Source: Spirochaetota bacterium
Lineage (GTDB): Bacteria; Spirochaetota; UBA4802; JAGODF01
Reading direction: 5' to 3'
DNA: 64,000 bases
NCBI GenBank assembly: GCA_029974015.1
Contig: JARKUF010000004.1
Location: forward strand, 186,001 to 250,000
Of the stretch, positions 56,212-64,000 are shown piece by piece. A program made the position numbers and the translations under genes. Positions within the stretch are counted from its first letter, which is position 1; each line of letters opens with the position of its first letter. Under the pieces are notes generated by a model. That model was not told the origin of the DNA and ran no database searches. It saw only the letters and a list, made by a program, of their open reading frames with translations.

Positions 56212-57312
56212 ATGATTACAGTGGGGGTCCTTTTCGGCGGCAAGTCGGGGGAGCATGAAGTATCGCTCTGTTCCGCGGCGTCGGTGGTGGCGAATCTTGA
56301 TCCCTTAAAATACCGCGTCGTGGCGATAGGCATCGACAGGGATGGCGGATGGCATGTCCAGGATCGTCCCGTATTGGTTGGCGATAGAAATTTCGGGAAA
56401 GTGCTTAAGCTCGATTGCCGGGGCTCCTGGCTTGCGAATCATGCCGGCCTCGGCGGCATACTAGAGCTCTTCGACCGTGAATCGGGGGATGTCTGCGCCG
56501 TCGACGTGGTGTTCCCGGCGGTCCACGGCACCAACTGCGAGGACGGGGCCCTTCAGGGGCTTCTGGAGCTCGCTTCTGTTCCCTATGTGGGGGCAGGTGT
56601 GGCCGGGTCTTCCATCGGCATGGACAAGGACGTGGCGAAGCGGCTTCTGCGCGATGCTGGTCTTCCTACTACGCCGTGGATTACTGTTTCCGTGGATGAG
56701 TGGAGGGAAGGGCCCGGGGCGGTTGCGGACCGTGCCATGAAGGACCTCGGTTTGCCTTTGTTCGTAAAACCTGTGAACGCCGGGTCGTCCGTTGGCGTAA
56801 AGAAGGCGAGGGACGGAGTGGAGCTCGCTGAAGCGATTGAATTTGCTCTTCAGTACGATATACGAATAATGATTGAAACCGCGGTAAATTGCCGGGAGAT
56901 CGAATGCGCGGTCCTGGGAAACCGTAAACCCCGCGTGTCGGTGCCCGGGGAGGTGGTCCCTAAACATGAGTTTTATTCGTATGAGGCTAAATACATTGAC
57001 CCGCAAGGCGCTGACTTGAAAATTCCCGCTGATATCGATGACAAACTTGCCGATGAAATCCGCAGTGCAGCCGCAAAAGCCTTTCTAACGCTCCGTTGCG
57101 ACGGTATGGCCAGAGTCGATTTCTTTCTTGAAAAAGGGACCGGACGTTTTTATATTAATGAGATCAACACTCTGCCCGGTTTTACCGCTATTAGCATGTA
57201 TCCCAGGCTTTGGGAGGCAACAGGGCTTCCCTACGGCGCACTTTTGGATAAATTGATTGAGTTGGCGCTGGAACGGGGAAAAGAAAAGAAATCCCTGAGG
57301 ACCACCCTTTAG
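56212..57312 (+). CDS. ddl: D-alanine--D-alanine ligase
   Basis: The 366-residue ATP-grasp ligase makes the D-Ala-D-Ala dipeptide for peptidoglycan. The N-terminus MITVGVLFGGKSGEHEVSL is diagnostic. Other landmarks are FPAVHGTNCEDGALQGLLEL, the ATP-grasp segment LPLFVKPVNAGSSVGVKKA and NEINTLPGFTAISMYPRLW, which holds metal ligands. It follows lysC by six bases; the two supply cell-wall precursors (diaminopimelate and D-Ala-D-Ala). Confidence 0.97.
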   Translation: MITVGVLFGGKSGEHEVSLCSAASVVANLDPLKYRVVAIGIDRDGGWHVQDRPVLVGDRNFGKVLKLDCRGSWLANHAGLGGILELFDRESGDVCAVDVVFPAVHGTNCEDGALQGLLELASVPYVGAGVAGSSIGMDKDVAKRLLRDAGLPTTPWITVSVDEWREGPGAVADRAMKDLGLPLFVKPVNAGSSVGVKKARDGVELAEAIEFALQYDIRIMIETAVNCREIECAVLGNRKPRVSVPGEVVPKHEFYSYEAKYIDPQGADLKIPADIDDKLADEIRSAAAKAFLTLRCDGMARVDFFLEKGTGRFYINEINTLPGFTAISMYPRLWEATGLPYGALLDKLIELALERGKEKKSLRTTL

Positions 57313-57352
57313 AGCACTGTGAATCTCCGCGTCTTTTACGGATAATTTCTTA

Positions 57353-57381
57353 TTGACGTTTACCGGCTTTGGTGGTATATT
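57353..57381 (+). promoter_or_regulatory. Promoter for pssA-moaC
   Basis: TTGACG (57353-57358) and TATATT (57376-57381) are exactly 17 bases apart. The predicted start is near 57388, giving a leader of about 93 bases before the pssA ATG. Confidence 0.75.
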
Positions 57382-57480
57382 CAGTGGTCTTTTGAACGTA
57401 CATAATCGGTGATGGACCGCCCCGTATGCATCAACCTCGGCGTTCACCGCTGGTCCTGTAATTTTAGGGTGGGTGGTAAC

Positions 57481-58221
57481 ATGAAGATTAATCTTGCCTG
57501 GGTTCCCAACTCCCTGACCCTGGGGAACTTGTTTCTCGGTTTTATCTCCATCGTTTATTCCAGCATGGGAAGCGCAAACAACAGCCAGCCTTTCTTTTTT
57601 GCTGGGCTCCTTATACTGGGGGCCGCGCTCTTTGACGGGCTTGACGGCCAGGTGGCCCGGGCCCTCAATGTGACCAGCAACCTGGGGGCGGAGCTCGATT
57701 CTCTCGCGGATTGCGTCGCCTTCGGCGTAGCACCGGGGTTCCTTGCCTACAAGGCCTATCTGACCGGATTGAATGTGACTCACTTCGGTCTGGAAGCCGA
57801 CCTGGGGGTCCTGGTGGCGGCGGTATTTCCGCTCTGCGCGGCGTACCGCCTGGCGAGGTTCAACGTGGACCACGCCCCAAACTCGTTCAGCGGGCTTCCG
57901 TCGCCCATGGCGGGCATAAGCGTCGCTCTCGTACCTGTTTGCTTCTCATCGCCCCTGCTTCAAGGAGGTTGGCCAAGAATAATTTTTATCGCCGCTTTTG
58001 TGGTTACCGCCCTTCTTATGGTTTCAACGATCCGTTTTACCAAACCACAGGCGAGCACCATGAAGAACATCACCGGGATAAAGCTCGTCATACTCGTGGC
58101 GATTATAGCACTTTTGGTGTTATTTTTCAAAAAGTGGACGGTTTTCATCATTATCGGCATGTACATCATGTCCGGGTTTGTGAGCTTCATCATCCAGTTT
58201 ATTCAGGACCATAAGTACTGA
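57481..58221 (+). CDS. pssA: CDP-diacylglycerol--serine O-phosphatidyltransferase
   Basis: The 246-residue integral membrane enzyme has the CDP-alcohol phosphotransferase motif at residues 52-77 (DGLDGQVAR, then G69, D73 and D77), whose four Asp bind the metal and the CDP moiety. The surrounding SNLGAELDSLADCVAFGVAP is typical of the PssA subgroup and points to serine as acceptor. It makes phosphatidylserine, the precursor of phosphatidylethanolamine. ATG 57481 follows GGGTGG; an earlier ATG frame at 57409 has no support. Confidence 0.93.
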   Translation: MKINLAWVPNSLTLGNLFLGFISIVYSSMGSANNSQPFFFAGLLILGAALFDGLDGQVARALNVTSNLGAELDSLADCVAFGVAPGFLAYKAYLTGLNVTHFGLEADLGVLVAAVFPLCAAYRLARFNVDHAPNSFSGLPSPMAGISVALVPVCFSSPLLQGGWPRIIFIAAFVVTALLMVSTIRFTKPQASTMKNITGIKLVILVAIIALLVLFFKKWTVFIIIGMYIMSGFVSFIIQFIQDHKY

Positions 58222-58234
58222 CGGCGGGGCCTCA

Positions 58235-58720
58235 ATGGGGGAATTTTCACATTATGACGGCGAGGGTTCGTCGCGAATGGTGGATGTATCCGGCAAGCCC
58301 GTCACTTCCAGGACGGCGTCAGCGGAGGCCGTGGTGCGGATGGACCAGGAGACCGTCCGGCTTATTAAGGAGAAACTGATTCCAAAGGGGAATGTATTTG
58401 AAGTGGCGAAAATCGCCGGCATCCTCGCTGCAAAAAAAACGCACGAGCTTATTCCGATGTGTCATCCCCTCCAGCTTCACTTTGTAGATATTTCGCTTGT
58501 AATTGATGAAAGGAGGGGGGGGGTTGCCATAACATCAGAAGTGCGTCTTGAAGGGAAGACGGGGGCCGAGATGGAAGCGCTTGTGGCCGTGACAGTGGCC
58601 GCTCTTACGGTATACGATATGTGTAAGGCTGTGGACAAATCCATGTCGATAGAAGAAGGAAGGCTGTTGCTTAAAAAAGGCGGGAAAAGCGATTTTTTGG
58701 CGAAAAATAATGGGACATAA
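58235..58720 (+). CDS. moaC: Cyclic pyranopterin monophosphate synthase MoaC
   Basis: The 161-residue enzyme acts after MoaA in the first stage of molybdenum cofactor synthesis. It has MVDVSGKPVTSRTASA, KKTHELIPMCHPL (active-site CHP at 76-78) and the highly conserved TGAEMEALVAVTVAALTVYD then MCKAVDK. Length is normal. It lies 13 bases after pssA, an unusual partner; other moa genes are not in the window. Confidence 0.97.
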   Translation: MGEFSHYDGEGSSRMVDVSGKPVTSRTASAEAVVRMDQETVRLIKEKLIPKGNVFEVAKIAGILAAKKTHELIPMCHPLQLHFVDISLVIDERRGGVAITSEVRLEGKTGAEMEALVAVTVAALTVYDMCKAVDKSMSIEEGRLLLKKGGKSDFLAKNNGT

Positions 58721-58868
58721 GCTGCGGATACGCATGATTTTGGGATACCCTTGATGTGCGTCAGTGTATGGTTTTTTTCACTTTTTTTTATGTGGGCATA
58801 TCAACATCATATTTTACTTTAAACGCTTATATTCTTCACTAAACTTATTTAATCGACAATAATTATGC

Positions 58869-58896
58869 TTGCTTAATACACAAAAGAAATTATATT
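58869..58896 (+). promoter_or_regulatory. Promoter of the groES-groEL operon
   Basis: TTGCTT (58869-58874) and TATATT (58891-58896) lie 16 bases apart in an AT-rich stretch, with the expected start close to 58903, just before the CIRCE element. It lies in the 305-base moaC-groES gap, in which no gene was seen. Confidence 0.6.
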
Positions 58897-58907
58897 ATTA
58901 ATACTCT

Positions 58908-58935
58908 GTTAGCACTCGTTTAAGTGAGTGCTAAC
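58908..58935 (+). promoter_or_regulatory. CIRCE operator (HrcA binding site)
   Basis: GTTAGCACTC and GAGTGCTAAC form a perfect 10-bp inverted repeat. It matches the CIRCE consensus (TTAGCACTC, nine bases, GAGTGCTAA) except that the spacer is 8 bases. It is placed just downstream of the -10 of groES, where HrcA would block initiation under normal conditions. Confidence 0.93.
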
Positions 58936-59025
58936 AAAAACCTCGATCTACTACGTAACCTAACTACTAAAATATACCGCTTGGTTATTGGAGTAGAGAT
59001 CATTAATTTTTTAAGGAGGCGTACA

Positions 59026-60995
<1,970 letters not shown>

Positions 60996-61020
60996 AATAA
61001 CGGCTTATGTATGCCGCTGG

Positions 61021-61058
61021 AAGGGGCGACCCACAAAAATGGGCGCCCCTTTCTTTTT
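61021..61058 (+). terminator. Rho-independent terminator after groEL
   Basis: AAGGGGCG-A-CCCA and TGGGCGCCCCTT pair around ACAAAA-type loop with one bulged A, followed by TTTCTTTTT. It starts 26 bases after the groEL stop. Confidence 0.85.
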
Positions 61059-61088
61059 AAAAGTTAAGGGCGGTTATAAAAAACTACT

Positions 61089-61257
61089 GGGAACCTCAAA
61101 AATTAAATTTTTGAGGTCCATATAAATTGTAACTATCGGCACACTCAGGACTTGGGTTTTTCCGCACGCCAAAGGCTGGCGGGAAGGCCTAATTGCTGTA
61201 TATTTCAGTAATTATATTTTATGGGAAACTAAAAACAATAAATTTTTAGGACTTCCC
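61089..61257. repeat. Dispersed palindromic repeat, full symmetric copy
   Basis: This copy shows the whole architecture. Left end: GGGAACCTCAAAAATTAAAT, TTTTGAGGTCC, ATAAATTGTAAC; then ACTCAGGACTTGGG and the central GC hairpin near 61171; right side: GGCCTAATTGCTG, AGTAATTATATTTTATGGGA and an AT-rich end closing in TTAGGACTTCCC. Left and right arms are reverse complements of each other at family level, and the centre of the element (61173) falls in the hairpin loop. It lies between the groEL terminator and the thioesterase gene. Confidence 0.8.
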
Positions 61258-61283
61258 TTAAGAATATTTTGAACGGGGCGGAA

Positions 61284-61790
61284 ATGAATGAAGAAGGTTT
61301 GAAGTCAAAACTTCGAAAATTACCGAACAGATCGGACCATAACTGTTTTGGCTGCAGTTCCACAAACACCATGGGGCTGGGGCTTGAGTTTTTTACCGAC
61401 GAAAAAACGGTTTTCACCTTCGTGAAGGTCCCCCTTCACATGTGCGGTTGGGAGAAGATGGTGCACGGGGGAATCATCTCGACGATTTTAGACGAGATCA
61501 TGAGTTGGACGGCAATCCATCAGCTTAAAACTTTCATTCTTACGAAGTCGATGACGGTGGATTTTTTAAAACCGGTGTTTACGGATGAGGAACTCCGTGC
61601 CGAGGGGAATGTGGTGGAGCAAACCGGTCCCCGGGAGGCGATTGTGGAGGGCAGGCTCTATACGAGTGAAGGAAAACTAAGCGCGAAATCCCGGGGAGTC
61701 TTCGCCCTGGTGATGCCGGATTTTCTAAAAAAGATTGGCGTTTTCAAGGACGAAGACGTTGAGGCCGTTGAACGTCTTTTGAAAAGCTAA
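61284..61790 (+). CDS. PaaI-type hotdog thioesterase
   Basis: The 168-residue protein has the single hotdog domain of the PaaI/YbgC-like group: NCFGCSSTNTMGLGLEFF, then KMVHGGIISTILDEIMSWTA, where HGG followed by D/E is the active-site motif, and TVDFLKPV. It likely hydrolyses an acyl-CoA thioester; the acyl group is unknown. ATG 61284 is preferred over a TTG at 61269 because GGGGCGG lies just upstream. It converges with the glycosyltransferase gene, overlapping by 4 bases. Confidence 0.85.
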   Translation: MNEEGLKSKLRKLPNRSDHNCFGCSSTNTMGLGLEFFTDEKTVFTFVKVPLHMCGWEKMVHGGIISTILDEIMSWTAIHQLKTFILTKSMTVDFLKPVFTDEELRAEGNVVEQTGPREAIVEGRLYTSEGKLSAKSRGVFALVMPDFLKKIGVFKDEDVEAVERLLKS

Positions 61791-62764
61791 CGTGTTTTTT
61801 TAAGGTTCACCAGCGCCTTTACGGTGTACGGCGTTTTGTCCTGAGACTCATGATAAATCCGGATTAGTATCTCCGCGAGAATGCCGAGCATGATAAACAT
61901 GAAGCTCATCAGGATGAGGAGCACCGTAAAGATGAGGAGAGGGTTTCTATTCATCGAAAGTCCGTGGGTGAACTTCATGATGATGACCGCAACTCCGGAA
62001 ACCGCGCTGAGGCCGAAGAGCACAAGCCCGGCCCCTCCGAAGACGTAGATGGGTTTCGTGGAAAAGGACCCCATGAACTTTACCGTGATTAGGTCGAGAA
62101 TCACTTTAAATGTGCGTTTTATGCCGTACTTCGACTTCCCAAACCTGCGGGCGTGGTGCTGGACGGGAATCTCGGCAATGCGGGCCCCCACCCATGATGC
62201 ATGGACTGGAATAAACCGGTGCATCTCGCCGTAAAGCTTCACCTGGCGCAGCACTTCTCCGCGGTATGCCTTGAGGGAGCATCCGAGGTCGTGGAGGGGG
62301 ACGCCGCTTACCCTGGAGATGAGCCAGTTTGCCATGCGAGACGGTATTTTTCGGGAGATGAGCTTGTCCTTACGGTCCTTGCGCCATCCGCTCACCACGT
62401 CGTAACCCTCATGGATTTTATCGACCATGCGGGCTATGTCTCCCGCGTCGTTTTGCAGGTCCGAGTCCATGAAGATGATGATGTCACCGGAGGAGTGGTC
62501 GATCCCGGCGGCCATGGCGGCTGTCTGGCCGAAGTTTCGACGGAACTGGACAATCTTGACGCGTCGGTCTTTTCTCGCTATTTCATTCAGTATTGCGACG
62601 GACCGGTCAATGCTGCCGTCATCTACGAAAATGATCTCATATTTCAGCTTCGCGCCATCCAGGTTGTCGGTGATGTTTTTATACTGGAGCGCGATGTTCT
62701 CCTCCTCATTGTACACGGGAAGCACGATGGATATGGAATTGTCTGGGTTATTTTTCTTTTTCAT
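61787..62764 (-). CDS. Membrane-anchored family 2 glycosyltransferase (polyprenyl-phosphate type)
   Basis: The 325-residue protein has a GT-A domain (SIVLPVYNEEENI, FVDDGSIDRS, IIFMDSDLQNDAG with the DxD-type metal site) and two C-terminal membrane helices (YVFGGAGLVLFGLSAVSGVA, LLIFTVLLILMSFMFIMLGI). This layout is that of ArnC/GtrB-like enzymes that move a sugar from a nucleotide to undecaprenyl phosphate for envelope glycan modification. AGAGGA precedes the ATG. Donor sugar unknown. Confidence 0.9.
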   Translation of the reverse strand: MKKKNNPDNSISIVLPVYNEEENIALQYKNITDNLDGAKLKYEIIFVDDGSIDRSVAILNEIARKDRRVKIVQFRRNFGQTAAMAAGIDHSSGDIIIFMDSDLQNDAGDIARMVDKIHEGYDVVSGWRKDRKDKLISRKIPSRMANWLISRVSGVPLHDLGCSLKAYRGEVLRQVKLYGEMHRFIPVHASWVGARIAEIPVQHHARRFGKSKYGIKRTFKVILDLITVKFMGSFSTKPIYVFGGAGLVLFGLSAVSGVAVIIMKFTHGLSMNRNPLLIFTVLLILMSFMFIMLGILAEILIRIYHESQDKTPYTVKALVNLKKTR

Positions 62765-62855
62765 TGTGTCCTCTGATTGGTATCATCCCTGGGAAGTAAT
62801 AAAAAATTCACGGGGCCCCTCATTTGTCAATCGGTAAATCTGGGGCGCCATTATT

Positions 62856-63230
62856 TCAGCCCAGCCCTCTTTGCTCAAGCTCCTCTTCGGTGAAACCGAA
62901 AAAATGTCCCAGCTCGTGTATTATGGTCATGCGGATTTCTTCCCTGAGTTCCGGGAGCGATTCGGCCATCTCCCCCAAAGGTTTCCAGAAGAGGGTAATC
63001 TGGTCAGGAATAATGTTTGCGTAGTCGACGCCCCGCTGAGGAAGAGGAGTCCCCTCATAAAGCCCCAGAAGATCGTCCGTGTATGGCTCTCCGGGTATCC
63101 GGGGAGGCCGGTCCTCCACGGCAAACAATACGTCCCTGGCGTGTGAGCGCAGTTCTTCGGGTAGGGAGGAAATCACCTGGGAGGCCGTGTGCGCGACCAG
63201 GTTTTCAAAGCGTTTTCTTGATATTCGCAT
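62856..63230 (-). CDS. Small zincin metallopeptidase-like protein (PF06262 type)
   Basis: The 124-residue protein starts RISRKRFENLVAHTASQVIS and has the zinc motif HELGHFFGF at 105-113, matching the minimal zincin family PF06262, which typically begins with a short helix rich in Phe and Leu and ends soon after the HExxHxxGF. ATG 63230 gives the usual length; an in-frame TTG at 63260 would add ten residues. Substrates are unknown. It is followed by the glycosyltransferase gene on the same strand. Confidence 0.85.
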   Translation of the reverse strand: MRISRKRFENLVAHTASQVISSLPEELRSHARDVLFAVEDRPPRIPGEPYTDDLLGLYEGTPLPQRGVDYANIIPDQITLFWKPLGEMAESLPELREEIRMTIIHELGHFFGFTEEELEQRGLG

Positions 63231-63359
63231 AGAAGACGTCCCGACCTGGGTATTGGTCAAGATTATTCAATACACGGCACTTTCGATTTTTCAAGGACTT
63301 TAAAATGCGGTATGTCAGGAATGTCTCTTGTGAACCTCATAATTAATGGTCAGTTACTA

Positions 63360-63467
63360 AAACCAGGTTTTCCCGCCCGCAGAAGGCAAGCAGGAAAGCA
63401 TAATTGGTGAATATGCGAACAGTCACATTTTATAGGAACCTAAAAATCTTAGTTTTTAGGTCTTCGC
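63360..63467 (+). repeat. Dispersed palindromic repeat copy
   Basis: It runs AACCAGGTTTTCCCGCCCGC, AGAAGGCAAGCAGGAAAGCA (worn central hairpin), AATTGGTGAATATGC, CAGTCACATTTTATAGGAAC and the terminal AT hairpin AAAAATCTTAGTTTTTAGG. The left arm is degenerate. It matches the right arm of the copy at 61089-61257. Confidence 0.7.
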
Positions 63468-63469
63468 AT

Positions 63470-63507
63470 AATTATTAGAGGTTGCCATAAGGCATCCTCT
63501 AATAATT
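63470..63507. repeat. 38-base palindrome joining two repeat copies
   Basis: AATTATTAGAGGTTGCC and GGCATCCTCTAATAATT pair at 16 of 17 positions with the loop ATAA. Each arm is the conserved outer end of the family, so this is a head-to-head join of two element ends. Confidence 0.7.
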
Positions 63508-63609
63508 GGGTTTTCCCTCCCGCCTTCGGCGGGCGGGAAAATCTAAGTCTTGAGTATATCAGCAGTTACAAATCATGGGAACCTTAAAAAATGATTTTTA
63601 GAGGTTTCC
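63491..63609 (+). repeat. Dispersed palindromic repeat, best-preserved plus copy
   Basis: This is the clearest copy in plus orientation: GGCATCCTCTAATAATTGGG, central hairpin with arms CCCGCC / GGCGGG and a TTC loop flanked by TTTTCCC / GGGAAAA, then ATCTAAGTCTTGAGTATATC, AGCAGTTACAAATCATGGGA and a terminal hairpin ATTTTTAGAGGTTTCC. Confidence 0.8.
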
Positions 63610-63682
63610 GTAATATATTTCCAGAAGAATACCTATACATTAATATAGTATTTTAATTGACATTAAAAAGGAGGAAGGTACG

Positions 63683-63901
63683 ATGTGCTCTATCATGGAG
63701 ATAAGTAATTCTCAAGCACTGGTCCGGGCCGAGGTTTTTTCCCAGTGGGGGCCGTTAAAATATTTATTTTTGGGAAAAAAATTCAGTTTCCTTCGAGGAA
63801 GATTCGTATTAATAATGGGGGAAGAGCTTTGTCCTAGGCCGGAAATTTACAGTTGCGAAAATTGCGTACCCCCTGATATTATGTCGTTATACTTTTTTTA
63901 A
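63683..63901 (+). CDS. Doubtful small ORF upstream of recA
   Basis: A 72-codon frame starts at an ATG eight bases after AAGGAGG, which is why it deserves mention. The product (MCSIMEISNSQALVRAEVFS, then a basic middle and CENCVPPD) resembles nothing I know. A likely recA promoter lies inside its 3' end, and its stop is nine bases before recA. It may be only a leader or chance frame. Confidence 0.3.
   Translation: MCSIMEISNSQALVRAEVFSQWGPLKYLFLGKKFSFLRGRFVLIMGEELCPRPEIYSCENCVPPDIMSLYFF
63853..63882 (+). promoter_or_regulatory. Candidate recA promoter
   Basis: TTGCGA (63853-63858) and TATTAT (63877-63882) are 18 bases apart and would start transcription near 63889, about 22 bases before the recA ATG. 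TTGCG is repeated at 63862. No LexA box could be assigned with confidence. Confidence 0.45.
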
Positions 63902-63910
63902 GAGGTTGCC

Positions 63911-64000
63911 ATGGCTGAGCAGAAGGATTTGAACCAGAAAACGCAGGCCCTTGAATCTGCAATACTGCAGATAGAGAAGCAGTTCGGCAAGGGTGCAATA
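63911..64000 (+). CDS. recA: Recombinase RecA, first 30 codons (cut by window edge)
   Basis: The visible N-terminus is MAEQKDLNQKTQALESAILQ followed by IEKQFGKGAI, the standard start of RecA, which forms filaments on single-stranded DNA for recombination and SOS induction. AGAGG precedes the ATG by five bases. That site, AGAGGTTGCC, is identical to the outer end of the dispersed repeat. The ATPase domain is outside the window. Confidence 0.93.
   Translation, partial: MAEQKDLNQKTQALESAILQIEKQFGKGAI

Larger units (their letters stand above)
63231..63682. other. Repeat-filled gap upstream of recA
   Basis: About 450 bases without a supported gene. It holds two repeat copies in direct orientation (63360-63467 and 63491-63609), joined by a 38-base palindrome made of their ends (63470-63507). 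After these, 63610-63682 is AT-rich with a TTGACA at 63657-63662 but no -10 at suitable distance. Confidence 0.6.

Noticed and set aside
61089-63609. CRISPR array
   Set aside because: The repeated units are 100-170 bases, palindromic, in both orientations and scattered between genes; there are no evenly spaced short repeats with unique spacers and no cas genes.

Overview
This window reads as a chromosome segment of a spirochaete, most likely from the Leptospira side of the phylum. The evidence for the phylum is: RpoB has Asn where rifampicin-sensitive bacteria have Ser531; EF-Tu has a Leptospira-like switch region (ATSHQEYET); there is a PilZ protein of the kind common in leptospires and a DUF2225 protein; and the cell has Lol, RlpA and lipoprotein genes, so it has a diderm envelope. 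This assignment comes from remembered family features and not from a search; Spirochaetota is fairly secure, anything finer is a guess.

Left part (1-17.3 kb). On the minus strand: a truncated type III pantothenate kinase (coaX), a HEAT-repeat protein, and a compact selenocysteine locus in the order selC (tRNA-Sec), selA, selB. Next come a small lipoprotein, a possible ribbon-helix-helix-like protein, and a plus-strand run of two membrane proteins, a GMC-type flavoprotein with a cysteine-rich insert, a Gfo/Idh/MocA oxidoreductase and a Cys-rich small protein. A PilZ protein and a secreted cyclophilin lie on the minus strand. A LolC/E-type permease, LolD, a beta-CASP metallo-beta-lactamase nuclease and an RlpA lipoprotein follow on the plus strand.

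Centre (17.3-49.4 kb). One co-directional super-cluster for transcription and translation: tRNA-Thr, rpmG, secE, nusG, rplK, rplA, rplJ, rplL, rpoB, rpoC, rpsL, rpsG, fusA, tuf, the full S10 set, the spc set with secY, map, infA and rpmJ but without adk, and rpsM, rpsK, rpsD, rpoA, rplQ. It ends in a strong terminator. The first half has hairpins in many intercistronic gaps; the second half is tightly packed. Every ribosomal protein here that exists in zinc and non-zinc forms is the zinc form, and EF-Tu carries an extra four-cysteine motif.

Right part (49.4-64 kb). An exported protein of unknown function, a DUF2225 protein overlapping truA, an outer-membrane-like protein coupled to a lipoprotein, lysC, ddl, pssA, moaC, a CIRCE-controlled groES-groEL operon, a hotdog thioesterase, a membrane-anchored glycosyltransferase, a small zincin, and the first 30 codons of recA.

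The most unusual feature is a family of about 120-170 bp palindromic intergenic repeats, with about eleven recognisable copies or fragments on both strands. Two copies sit inside the super-cluster, between rplK and rplA and directly upstream of rpoB. The family has a GC-rich central hairpin, a conserved GTTACAATT spacer and an AT-rich terminal hairpin. One copy near 61.1 kb is a full palindrome that is symmetric about its central hairpin.
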